The notes under the pieces were generated by a model. It did no database searches. It saw nothing but the letters and a program-made list of their open reading frames with translations, and was not told the origin of the DNA. The position numbers and the translations under genes are program-made. 38,780 bases of DNA from Saccoglossus kowalevskii (lineage: Eukaryota > Hemichordata > Enteropneusta > Harrimaniidae), in NCBI RefSeq assembly GCF_000003605.2, contig NW_003142994.1, forward strand, positions 1 through 38,780, written 5' to 3'. Shown here piece after piece: positions 1 to 10,319 of this stretch. Every line of letters starts with the position of its first letter. Position 1 is the stretch's first letter.

Positions 1-185
1 TGTAATTGGATGGTATCCAATATCGCTATGTAATTGGATGGTAACCACTATCGCTATTGTAATTCGATGGTAACCAATATCACTATTGTAATTCGATGAA
101 ACCAATATCACTATTGTAATTGGATGGTAACCAATGTCGCTAATGTAATTGGATGGTAACCAATATCGCTATTGTAATTGGATGG
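1..185. repeat. satellite, array interior at left window edge
   Basis: Simple monomers including GGTATCC, TAATTCGATGG and ATATCACTATT forms. Two indel-bearing monomers (TCGCTATGTAATT near 27 and TCGATGAAACC near 93) are seen. The order GGTATCC, CCACTATCGC, TTCGATGG also occurs near 5,570-5,660 and 36,910-37,010, so this is a third copy of that junction segment. Confidence 0.85.
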
Positions 186-879
186 TAACCAATGTCACTA
201 AAGTAATTGGATGGTAACCAATGTCACTGTTGCAATCGGATGGTAACCAATGTCGCTGTTGTAATTGTATGGTAACCAATGTCGCCATTGTAATTGGATG
301 GTAGCCAATGTCACTAATGTAATTGGATGGTAACCAATATCACTATTGTAATTCGATGGAACCAATATCACTATTGTAATTGGATGGAACCAATATCACT
401 ATTGTAATTGGATGGTAACCAATGTCGCTAATGTAATTGGATGGTAACCAATATCGCTATTGTAATTGGATGGTAACCACTATCACTATTGAAATTGGAT
501 GGTAAACAATGTCGTCATTGTAATTGGATGGTAACCAATATCGCCATTGTAATTGGATGGTAACCAATATCACTATTGTAATTGGATGGTAACCACTATC
601 ACTATTGTAATTGAATGGTAACTAATGTCCCCATTGTAATTGGATGGTAACCAATGTTACTGCTGTAATTGGATGGTAACCAATGTCACTGTTGCGATCG
701 GATGGTAACCAATGTCGCTGTTGTAATTGGATGGTAACCAATGTCACTGTTGTAATTGGATGGTAACCACTATCACTATTGAAATTGTATGGTAACCAAT
801 GTCGCCATTGTAATTGGATGGTAACCAATATCGACATTGTAATTGGATGGTAACCAATATCGCTTTTGTAATTGGATGG
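186..879. repeat. HOR block H1: long leader plus P9
   Basis: Leader 186-618 starts GTCACTAAAG, GTTGCAATCGG, GTCGCTGTTG and has 15 monomers with two 28-bp GGAACC units (433 bp). P9 is 619-879, starting TAACTAATGTCCCC. There is no complete U unit. It is closely matched by 10,320-11,013 at offset 10,134, including the private variants GTCCCCATT and GTTACTGCTG. Confidence 0.85.
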
Positions 880-1111
880 TAACCAATGTCGCCAGTGTAA
901 TTGGATGGTAACCAATGTTGCCAGTGTAATTGGATGGTAACCAATGTCGCCAGTGTGATTGGATGGTAACCAATGTCGCCAGTGTAATTGGGTGGTAACC
1001 AATGTCGCCAGTGTGATTGGATGGTAACCAATATCGCTATTGTAATTGGATGGTAACCAATGTCGCCAGGGTAATTGGATGGTAACCAATGTCGCCAGTG
1101 TAATTGGATGG
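880..1111. repeat. V cluster 1 (8 monomers)
   Basis: Eight 29-bp units, 232 bp, seven of the GCCAG class (one GTTGCCAG, one GCCAGGG, one GGGTGG) plus one ATCGCTATT unit in sixth place. It follows a P9 adapter of exactly 261 bp. Confidence 0.88.
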
Positions 1112-1720
1112 TAACCAATGTCACTAATGTAATTGGATGGTAACCAATGTCGCTATTGTAATTGGATGGTAACCAATATCGCTATTGTAATTGGATGGTA
1201 ACCAATGTCGCTAATGTAATTGGATGGTAACCACTATCGCTATTGTAATTGGATGGTAACCAATGTCACTAATGTAATTGGATGGTAACCAATATCGCTA
1301 TTGTAATTGGATGGTAACCAATATTGCTATTGTAATTGCATGGTAACCAATGTCGCTAATGTAATTGGACAGTAACCAATATCGCTATTGTAATTAGATG
1401 GTAACCAATATCGCTATTGTAATTGGATGGTAACCAATGTCGCTATTGTGATTGGATGGTAACCAATGTCACTAATGTAATTGGATGGTAACCAATATCG
1501 CTATTGTAATTGGATGGTAACCAATGTCGCTATTGTAATTGGATGGTAACCAATGTCGCTAATGTAATTGGATGGTAACCAATGTCACTAATGTAATTGG
1601 ATGGTAACCAATATAGCTAATGTAATTGGATGGTAACCAATATCGCCATTTTAATTGAATGGTAACCAATGTCGCTATTGTAATTGGATGGTAACCAATA
1701 TCGCTATTGTAATTGGATGG

Positions 1721-1749
1721 TAACCAATATCGCTATTGTAATTGGATGG
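1721..1749. repeat. reference monomer (ATCGCTATT class)
   Basis: A clean example of the commonest 29-bp monomer, phased at TAACC; the neighbours on both sides are the same class. Composition is 9 A, 10 T, 6 G, 4 C. It contains one GGTAACC (GGTNACC, the BstEII recognition sequence) and one CpG in the tail. Other classes differ mainly in the nine bases after CCAAT: GTCGCTAAT, GTCACTAAT, ATCGCCATT, GTCGCCAGT, GTCACTGTT. Confidence 0.95.
1725..1738. other. representative dyad 2: CAATA-TCGC-TATTG
   Basis: A perfect 5-bp inverted repeat around a TCGC tetraloop, formed by the variable tail of the ATCGCTATT monomer. It alternates with dyad 1, so the basic monomer is almost entirely made of two short hairpin-capable segments. 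In GTCGCCATT monomers the stem becomes CAATG/CATTG, still paired. Confidence 0.6.
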
Positions 1750-1757
1750 TAACCAAT
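1741..1757. other. representative dyad 1: ATTGG-N7-CCAAT
   Basis: ATTGG and CCAAT are exact reverse complements separated by ATGGTAA, and TGGTAACCA inside is itself a near-palindrome. The arrangement recurs at nearly every monomer junction, giving paired inverted CCAAT pentamers. CCAAT is the core bound by NF-Y-type factors in eukaryotes; binding here is only a possibility, since any protein recognising this core would fit equally well. Confidence 0.6.
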
Positions 1758-2184
1758 ATCGCTATTGTAATTGGATGGTAACCAATGTCGCTATTGTAAT
1801 TGGATGGTAACCGATATCGCTATTGTAATTGTATGTTAACCAATATAGCTATTGTAATTGGATGGTAACCAATATCGCTATTGTAATTGGATGGTAACCA
1901 ATATCGCTATTGTAATTGGATGGTAACCAATATCGCCATTGTAATTGGATGGTAACCAATATTGCTATTGTAATTGGATGGTAACCAATATCGCTATTGT
2001 AATTGGATGGTAACCAATATCGCTATTGTATTTGGATTGTAACCAATATCGCTATTGTAATTGGATGGTAACCAATATCGCTATTGTAATTGGATGGTAA
2101 CCAATGTCACTATTGTAATTGGATTGTAACCAATATCGCTATTGTAATTGGATGGTAACCAATATCGCTATTGTAATTGGATGG

Positions 2185-3254
2185 TAACCAATGTCACTAA
2201 AGTAATTGGATGGTAACCAATGTCACTGTTGCAATCGGATGGTAACCAATGTCGCTGTTGTAATTGCATGGTAACCAATGTCACTGTTGTAATTGGATGG
2301 TAACCACTATCACTATTGAAATTGGATGGTAAACAATGTCGTCATTGTAATTGGATGGTAACCAATATCGCCATTGTAATTGGATGGTAACCAATATCGC
2401 TATTGTAATTGGATGGTAACCAATGTCGCTAGTGTAATTGGATGGTAACCACTATCACTATTGTAATTGAATGGTAACTAATGTCCCTATTGTAATTGGA
2501 TGGAAACCAATGTCACTGCTGTAATTGGATGGTAACCAATGTCACTGTTGCGATCGGATGGTAACCAATGTCGCTGTTGTTATTGGCTGGTAACCCATGT
2601 CACTGTTGTAATTGGATGGTAACCACTATCACTATTGAAATTGTATGGTAACCAATGTCGCCATTGTAATTGGATGGTAACCAATGTCACTAATGTAATT
2701 GGATGGTAACCAATATCACTATTGTAATTCGATGGAACCAACATCACTATTGTAATTGGATGGAACCAATATCACTATTGTAATTGGATGGTAACCAATG
2801 TCGCTAATGTAATTGGATGGTAACCAATATCGCTATTGTAATTGGATGGTAACCACTATCACTATTGAAATTGGATGTAAACAATGTCGTCATTGTAATT
2901 GGATGGTAACCAATATCGCTATTGTAATTGGATGGTAACCAATGTCGCTATTGTAATTGGATGGTAACCACTATCACTATTGTAATTGAATGGTAACTAA
3001 TGTCCCTATTGTAATTGGATGGTAACCAATGTCACTGCTGTAATTGGATGGTAACCAATGTCACTGTTGCGATCGGATGGTAACCAATGTCACTATTGCG
3101 ATCGGATGGTAACCAATGTCGCTGTTGTAATTGGATGGTAACCAATGTCACTGTTGTAATTGGATGGTAACCACTATCACTATTGAAATTGTATGGTAAC
3201 CAATATCGCCATTGTAATTGGATGGTAACCAATATCGCTATTGTAATTGGATGG
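2185..3254. repeat. HOR block H2: L10-U18-P9
   Basis: L10 2,185-2,474 (290 bp), U18 2,475-2,993 (519 bp, GGCTGG in monomer 4), P9 2,994-3,254 (261 bp). This P9 is unusual: the GCGATCGG monomer is doubled (3,068 and 3,097) while the usual GCTTTTG monomer is absent, so the total is still nine monomers. Confidence 0.87.
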
Positions 3255-3486
3255 TAACCAATGTCGCCAGTGTAATTGGATGGTAACCAATGTCGCCAGT
3301 GTAATTGGATGGTAACCAATGTCGCCAGTGTAATTGGATGGTAACCAATATTGCTATTGTAATTGGATGGTAACCAATGTCGCCAGTGTGATTGGATGGT
3401 AACCAATATCGCTATTGTAATTGGATGGTAACCAATGTCGCCAGTGTAATTGGATGGTAACCAATGTCGCCAGTGTGATTGGATGG
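3255..3486. repeat. V cluster 2 (8 monomers)
   Basis: 232 bp. Contains GCCAGTG monomers interrupted by ATTGCTATT and ATCGCTATT units, so it is more mixed than the standard 11-monomer cluster. Confidence 0.85.
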
Positions 3487-3689
3487 TAACCAATGTCGCT
3501 ATTGTAATTGGATGGTAACCAATATCGCTATTGTAATTGGATGGTAATCAATGTCGCTATTGTAATTGGATGGTAACCAATATCGCCATTGTAATTGGAT
3601 GGTTACCAATATCGCTATTGTAATTGGATGGTAACCAATGTCGCTATTGTAATTGGATGGTAACCACTATCACTATTGTAATTGAATGG
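3487..3689. repeat. T tail 2 (7 monomers, short)
   Basis: 203 bp, 7 x 29. Ends with the U-type monomers ATCGCCATT, GGTTACC, GTCGCTATT and CCACTATCAC, i.e. positions 16-19 of a U19 unit, leading straight into a new U unit without an L10 leader. Confidence 0.8.
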
Positions 3690-4064
3690 TAACTAATGTC
3701 CCTATTGTAATTGGAAGGTAACCAATGTCACTGCTGTAATTGGATGGTAACCAATGTCACTGTTGCGATCGGATGGTAACCAATGTCGCTGTTGTTATTG
3801 GATGGTAACCCATGTCACTGTTGTAATTGGATGGTAACCACTATCACTATTGAAATTGTATGGTAACCAATGTCGCCATTGTAATTGGATGGTAACCAAT
3901 GCCACTAATGTAATTGGATGGTAACCAATATCACTATTGTAATTCGATGGAACCAACATCACTATTGTAATTGGATGGAACCAATATCACTATTGTAATT
4001 GGATGGTAACCAATATCGCTAATGTAATTGGATGGTAACCAATATCGCTATTGTAATTGGATGG
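3690..4064. repeat. partial U unit H3 (monomers 1-13)
   Basis: Monomers 1-13 of the U series, then a switch into T sequence. It carries GGAAGGTAACC (about 3,713) and AATGCCACTAATG (about 3,899), both also present in the U19 at 34,606-35,153 and not in the other U copies examined. Confidence 0.82.
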
Positions 4065-5717
4065 TAACCAATATCGCTATTGTAATTGGATGGTAACCAA
4101 TGTCACTAATGTAATTGGATGGTAACAAATATCGCCATTGCAATTGGATGGTAACCAATATCGCCATTGTAATTGGATGGCAACCAATATTGCTATTGTA
4201 ATTGGATGGTAACCAATATCGCTATTGTAATTGGATGGTAACCAATATCGCTATTGTAATTGGATGGTAACCATTATCGCTATTGTAATTGGATTGTAAC
4301 CAATATCGCTATTGTAATTGGATGGTAACCAATATCGCTATTGTAATTGGATGGTAACCAATGTCACTATTGTAATTGGATTGTAACCCAATATCGCTAT
4401 TGTAATTGGATGGTAACCCAATGTCGCTATTGTAATTGGATGGTAACCACATGTCACATAATGTAATTGGATGGTAACCAATATCGCTATTGTAATTGGA
4501 TGGTAACCAATGTCGCTATTGTAATTAGATGGTAACCAATGTCACTAATGTAATTGGATGGTAACCAATATCACTATTGTAATTCGATGGAACCAATATC
4601 ACTATTGTAATTGGATGGAACCAATATCACTATAGTAATTGGATGGTAACCAATGTCGCCAATGTAATTGGATGGTAACCAATATCGCTATTGTAATTGG
4701 ATGGTAACCAATATCGCTATTGTAATTGGATGGTAACCAATGTCGCTAATGTAATTGGATGGTAACCACTATCGCTATTGTAATTGGATGGTAACCAATG
4801 TCACTAATGTAATTGGATGGTAACAAATATCGCTATTGTAATTGGATGGTAACCAATATTGCTATTGTAATTGCATGGTAACCAATGTCGCTAATGTAAT
4901 TGGACAGTAACCAATATCGCTATCGTAATTGGATGGTAACCAATATCGCTATTGTAATTGGATGGTAACCAATGTCGCTATTGTGATTGGATGGTAACCA
5001 ATGTCACTAATGTAATTGAATGGTAACCAATATCGCTATTGTAATTGGATGGTAACCAATGTCGCTATTGTAATTGGATGGTAACCAATGTCGCTAATGT
5101 AATTGGATGGTAACCAATGTCACTAATGTAATTGGATGGTAACCAATATAGCTAATGTAATTGGATGGTAACCAATATCGCCATTTTAATTGGATGGTAA
5201 CCAATGTCGCTATTGTAATTGGATGGTAACCAATATCGCTATTGTAATTTGATGGTAACCAATATCTCTATTGTAATTGGATGGTAACCAATATCGCTAT
5301 TGTAATTGGATGGTAACCAATATAGCTATGGTAATAGGATGGTAACCAATATCGCTATTGTAATTGGATGGTAACCGATATCGCTATTGTAATTGTATGT
5401 TAACCAATATAGCTATTGTAATTGGATGGTAACCAATATCGCTATTGTAATTGACTGGTAACCAATATCGCTATTGTAATTGGATGGTAACCAATGTCAC
5501 TAATGTAATTGGATGGTAACCACTATCGCTTTTGTAATTGGATGGAACCAATATCACTATTGTAATTGGATGGTATCCAATATCGCTATTGTAATTGGAT
5601 GGTAACCACTATCGCTATTGTAATTCGATGGTAACCAATATCACTATTGTAATTCGATGGAACTAATATCACTTTTGTAATTGGATGGTAACCAATATCG
5701 CTATTGTAATTGGATGG
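4065..5717. repeat. T tail 3, composite
   Basis: ATC/GTC monomers with GGCAACC (about 4,180), GGATTGTAACC, a run of 30-bp units with TAACCCAAT (about 4,383-4,465), a TTCGATGG/GGAACC stretch (about 4,570-4,640) and TTGGACAGTAACC (4,902). Its distal part, about 5,090-5,440, is repeated at about 7,143-7,493, sharing ATATCTCTATT and CTATGGTAATAGG. Confidence 0.83.
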
Positions 5718-6121
5718 TAACCAATGTCACTAAAGTAATTGGATGGTAACCAATGTCACTGTTGCAATCGGATGGTAACCAATGTCGCTGTTGTAATTGT
5801 ATGGTAACCAATGTATCCATTGTAATTGGATGGTAGCCAATGTCACTAATGTAATTGGATGGTAACCAATATCACTATTGTAATTCGATGGAACCAATAT
5901 CACTATTGTAATTGGATGGAACCAATATCACTATTGTAATTGGATGGTAACCAATGTCGCTAATGTAATTGGATGGTAACCAATATCGCTATTGTAATTG
6001 GATGGTAACCACTATCACTATTGAAATTGGATGGTAAACAATGTCGTCATTGTAATTGGATGGTAACCAATATCGCCATTGTAATTGGATGGTAACCACT
6101 ATCACTATTGAAATTGGATGG
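5718..6121. repeat. HOR block H4: leader fused directly to V cluster
   Basis: 404 bp, 14 monomers with two 28-bp units. Starts with the L10 signature and carries the private variant GTATCCATTG (about 5,814), shared with 12,026 onward. There is no TAACTAATGTCCC monomer and no P9; the last unit, ending GAAATTGGATGG, abuts a V cluster, marking a deletion junction at 6,121/6,122. Confidence 0.83.
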
Positions 6122-6440
6122 TAACCAATGTCGCCAGTATAATTGGATGGTAACCAATGTCGCCAGTGTAATTGGATGGTAACCAATGTCGCTAGTGTGA
6201 TTGGATGGTAACCAATGTCGCCAGTGTAATTGGATGGTAACCAATGTCGCCAGTGTGATTGGATGGTAACCAATATCGCTATTGTAATTGGATGGTAACC
6301 AATGTCGCCAGGGTAATTGGATGGTAACCAATGTCGCCAGTGTGATTGGATGGTAAGCAATGTCGCCAGTGTAATTGGATAGTAACCAATGTCGCCAGTG
6401 TGATTGGATGGTAACCAATGTCGCCAGTGTAATTGGATGG
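6122..6440. repeat. V cluster 3 (canonical 11 monomers)
   Basis: 319 bp. Order of diagnostic variants: GCCAGTATAA, GCCAGTGTAA, GCTAGTGTGA, GCCAGTGTAA, GCCAGTGTGA, ATCGCTATT, GCCAGGG, GCCAGTGTGA, TAAGCAATG, GGATAGTAACC, GCCAGTGTAA, followed by GACGCTAATG. This order defines the standard cluster. Confidence 0.9.
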
Positions 6441-7540
6441 TAACCAATGACGCTAATGTAATTGGATGGTAACCAATATCGCTATTGTAATTGGATGGTA
6501 ACCGATATCGCTATTGTAATTGGATGGTAACCAATATCGCTATTGTAATTAGATGGTAACCAATGTCGCTAATGTAATTGGATGGTAACCAATATCGCTA
6601 TTGTAATTGGATGGTACCAATGTCACTAATGTAATTGGATGGTAACCAATATCGCTATATTAATTGGATGGTAACCAATATTGCTATTGTAATTGGATGG
6701 TAACCAATGTTGCTAATGCAATTGGATGGTAACTAATATCACAATTGCAATTGCATGGTAACCAATATCGCTATTGTAATTGGATGGTAACCAATGTCGC
6801 TAATGTAATTGGATGGTAACCAATATCGCTACTGTAATTGGATGGTAACCAATGTCACTAAAGTAATGGATGGTAGCCAATATTGCTATTGTAATTGGAT
6901 GGTAACCAATATTGCTATTGTAATTGGATGGTAACCAATGTCGCTAATGTAATTGGATGGTAACCAATATCGCTATTGTAATTGGATGGTAACCAATATC
7001 GCTATTGTAATTGGATGGTAACCAATGTCGCTAATGTAATTGGATGGTAACCAATATCGCTATTGTAATTGGATGGTAACCAATATCGCTATTGTAATTG
7101 GATGGTAATCAATGTCGCTATTGTAATTGGATGGTAACCAATGTCGCTAATGTAATTGGATGGTAACCAATGTCACTAATGTAATTGGATGGTAACCAAT
7201 ATAGCTAATGTAATTGGATGGTAACCAATATCGCCATTTTAATTGGATGGTAACCAATGTCGCTATTGTAATTGGATGGTAACCAATATCGCTATTGTAA
7301 TTTGATGGTAACCAATATCTCTATTGTAATTGGATGGTAACCAATATCGCTATTGTAATTGGATGGTAACCAATATAGCTATGGTAATAGGATGGTAACC
7401 AATATCGCTATTGTAATTGGATGGTAACCGATATCGCTATTGTAATTGTATGTTAACCAATATAGCTATTGTAATTGGATGGTAACCAATATCGCTATTG
7501 TAATTGGATGGTAACCAATATCGCTATTGTAATTGGATGG
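6441..7540. repeat. T tail 4
   Basis: Begins GACGCTAATG, then GATATCGC, TTAGATGG, GGTACCAATG (one base short), CTATATTAATT, GTTGCTAATGCAATTGG, CACAATTGCAATTGC and AAAGTAATGG. Everything from 6,122 to about 7,166 recurs at 8,379 to about 9,423 (offset 2,257). The end is the copy of 5,090-5,440. Confidence 0.85.
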
Positions 7541-8378
7541 TAACCACTATCACTATTGTAATTGAATGGTAACTAATGTCCCTATTGTAATTGGATGGTA
7601 ACCAATGTCACTGCTGTAATTGGATGGTAACCAATGTCACTGTTGCGATCGGATGGTAACCAATGTCGCTGTTGTTATTGGATGGTAACGCATGTCACTG
7701 TTGTAATTGGATGGTAACCACTATCACTATTGAAATTGTATGGTAACCAATGTCGCCATTGTAATTGGATGGTAACCAATGTCACTAATGTAATTGGATG
7801 GTAAACAATATCACTATTGTAATTCGATGGAACCAACATCACTATTGTAATTGGATGGAACCAATATCACAATTGTAATTGGATGGTAACCAATGTCGCT
7901 AATGTAATTGGATGGTAACCAATATCGCTATTGTAATTGGATGGTAACCACTATCACTATTGAAATTGGATGTAAACAATGTCGTCATTGTAATTGGATG
8001 GTAACCAATATCGCCATTGTAATTGGATGGTTACCAATATCGCTATTGTAATTGGATGGTAACCAATATCGCCATTGTAATTGGATGGTTACCAATATCG
8101 CTATTGTAATTGGATGGTAACCAATGTCCCTATTGTAATTGGATGGTAACCAATGTCACTGCTGTAATTGGATGGTAACCAATGTCACTGTTGCGATCGG
8201 ATGGTAACCAATGTCGCTGTTGTAATTGGATGGTAACCAATGTCACTGTTGTAATTGGATGGTAACCACTATCACTATTGAAATTATATGGTAACCAATG
8301 TCGCCATTGTAATTGGATGGTAACCAATATCGCCATTGTAATTGGATGGTAACCAATATTGCTTTTGTAATTGGATGG
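7541..8378. repeat. HOR block H5: variant U19 plus P9
   Basis: One monomer-19 unit (7,541), then a 548-bp U unit 7,570-8,117 whose end is 16-17-16-17 instead of 16-17-18-19, then P9 8,118-8,378. P9 begins with a chimeric monomer, TAACCAATGTCCC in place of TAACTAATGTCCC. There is no L10 leader. Confidence 0.85.
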
Positions 8379-8697
8379 TAACCAATGTCGCCAGTATAAT
8401 TGGATGGTAACCAATGTCGCCAGTGTAATTGGATGGTAACCAATGTCGCTAGTGTGATTGGATGGTAACCAATGTCGCCAGTGTAATTGGATGGTAACCA
8501 ATGTCGCCAGTGTGATTGGATGGTAACCAATATCGCTATTGTAATTGGATGGTAACCAATGTCGCCAGGGTAATTGGATGGTAACCAATGTCGCCAGTGT
8601 GATTGGATGGTAAGCAATGTCGCCAGTGTAATTGGATAGTAACCAATGTCGCCAGTGTGATTGGATGGTAACCAATGTCGCCAGTGTAATTGGATGG
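8379..8697. repeat. V cluster 4 (canonical 11 monomers)
   Basis: 319 bp with the standard order of variants. It lies inside a roughly 1-kb copy shared with 26,665-27,660 (offset 18,550), marked by the upstream variant GAAATTATATGG seen at only these two places. Confidence 0.9.
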
Positions 8698-10319
8698 TAA
8701 CCAATGACGCTAATGTAATTGGATGGTAACCAATATCGCTATTGTAATTGGATGGTAACCGATATCGCTATTGTAATTGGATGGTAACCAATATCGCTAT
8801 TGTAATTAGATGGTAACCAATGTCGCTAATGTAATTGGATGGTAACCAATATCGCTATTGTAATTGGATGGTACCAATGTCACTAATGTAATTGGATGGT
8901 AACCAATATCGCTATATTAATTGGATGGTAACCAATATTGCTATTGTAATTGGATGGTAACCAATGTTGCTAATGCAATTGGATGGTAACTAATATCACA
9001 ATTGCAATTGCATGGTAACCAATATCGCTATTGTAATTGGATGGTAACCAATGTCGCTAATGTAATTGGATGGTAACCAATATCGCTACTGTAATTGGAT
9101 GGTAACCAATGTCACTAAAGTAATGGATGGTAGCCAATATTGCTATTGTAATTGGATGGTAACCAATATTGCTATTGTAATTGGATGGTAACCAATGTCG
9201 CTAATGTAATTGGATGGTAACCAATATCGCTATTGTAATTGGATGGTAACCAATATCGCTATTGTAATTGGATGGTAACCAATGTCGCTAATGTAATTGG
9301 ATGGTAACCAATATCGCTATTGTAATTGGATGGTAACCAATATCGCTATTGTAATTGGATGGTAATCAATGTCGCTATTGTAATTGGATGGTAACCAATG
9401 TCGCTAATGTAATTGGATGGTAACCCAATATCGCTATTGTAATTGGATGGTAACCCAATGTCGCTATTGTAATTGGATGGTAACCAATATCGCTATTGTA
9501 ATTGGATGGTAACCAATATTGCTATTGTAATTGGATGGTAACCAATGTCGCTAATGCAATTGGATGGTAACTAATATCGCTATTGCAATTGGATGGTATC
9601 CAATATCGCTATTGTAATTGGATGGTAACCAATGTCGCTAATGTAATTGGATGGTAACCAATATCGCTATTGTAATTGGATGGTAACCAATGTCACTAAA
9701 GTAATTGGATGGTAACCAATATCGCTATTGTAATTGGATGGTAACCAATAGTGCTATTGTATTTGGATGGTAACCAATGTCGCTAATGTAATTGGATGGT
9801 AACCAATATCGCTATTGTAATTGGATGGTAACCAATATCGCTATTGTAATTGGATGGTAACCAATGTCGCTAACGTAATTGGATGGTAACCACTATCGCT
9901 ATTGTAATTGGATGGTAACCAATGTCATTAATGTAATTGGATAGTAACCAATATCGCCATTGTAATTGGATGGTAACCAATATTGCTATTGTAATTGGAT
10001 GGTAACCAATATCGCTATTGTAATTGGATGGTAACCAATATCGCTATTGTAATTGGATGGTAACCAATGTCGCTATTGTAATTGGATGGTAACCAATGTC
10101 ACTAATGTAATTGGATGGTAACCAATATCGCTATTGTAATTGGATGGTAACCAATGTCGCTATTGTAATTGGATGGTAACCAATGTCACTAATGTAATTG
10201 GATGGTAACCAATATCGCTACTGTAATTGGATGGTAACCAATGTCGCTATTGTATTTGGATGGTACCATGTCGCTAATGTAATTGGATGGTAACCAATAT
10301 CGCTATTGTAATTGGATGG
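8698..10319. repeat. T tail 5, composite
   Basis: The first part copies T4. A pair of TAACCCAAT 30-bp units follows at about 9,421-9,478, then GCTAATGCAATTGG / GGTATCC (as at 31,520), TAGTGCTATTGTATTTGG (9,749) and GTCATTAATG with GGATAGTAACC (9,924). About 9,780-10,258 is matched by 23,551-24,029 (offset 13,771). GGTACCATGTCGC near 10,260 marks a two-base shortened unit. Confidence 0.83.

Larger units (their letters stand above)
1112..2184. repeat. T tail 1 (37 monomers)
   Basis: 1,073 bp, exactly 37 x 29, of ATCGCTATT, GTCGCTAAT and GTCACTAAT monomers. Landmark variants in order: TTGCATGG, TTGGACAGTAACC (1,367), TTAGATGG, ATTTTAATTGAATGG (about 1,653), TGTATGTTAACC (about 1,831), TTGGATTGTAACC. 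The same order occurs in T10, T12, T13 and T17. The closest match is T12 near 24,400, which shares TTAGATGG right after the GGACAG monomer. Confidence 0.85.

Noticed and set aside
622-1089. Minus-strand open frame of 155 codons, and the similar frames at 3,032-3,493, 8,130-8,675, 10,756-11,337, 16,053-16,514, 26,680-27,225, 30,707-31,252 and 35,166-35,711
   Set aside because: All checked begin at TTG and consist only of the translated 29-bp repeat in rotating frames. Two or three overlapping frames are open at once, and there is no unique domain or flanking gene structure. They are not called as genes.
2730-2760. CENP-B box
   Set aside because: TTCGATGGA at monomers 9/10 fits the first half of the box (TTCGNNNNA), but the CGGG half is absent (CAAC or CAAT instead). 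Not a match.
3000-3030. Compensatory change in dyad 1 in TTGAATGG...TAACTAAT units
   Set aside because: The two changed bases are not partners: one gives an A-C mismatch and the other a G-T wobble, so this does not support stem conservation.
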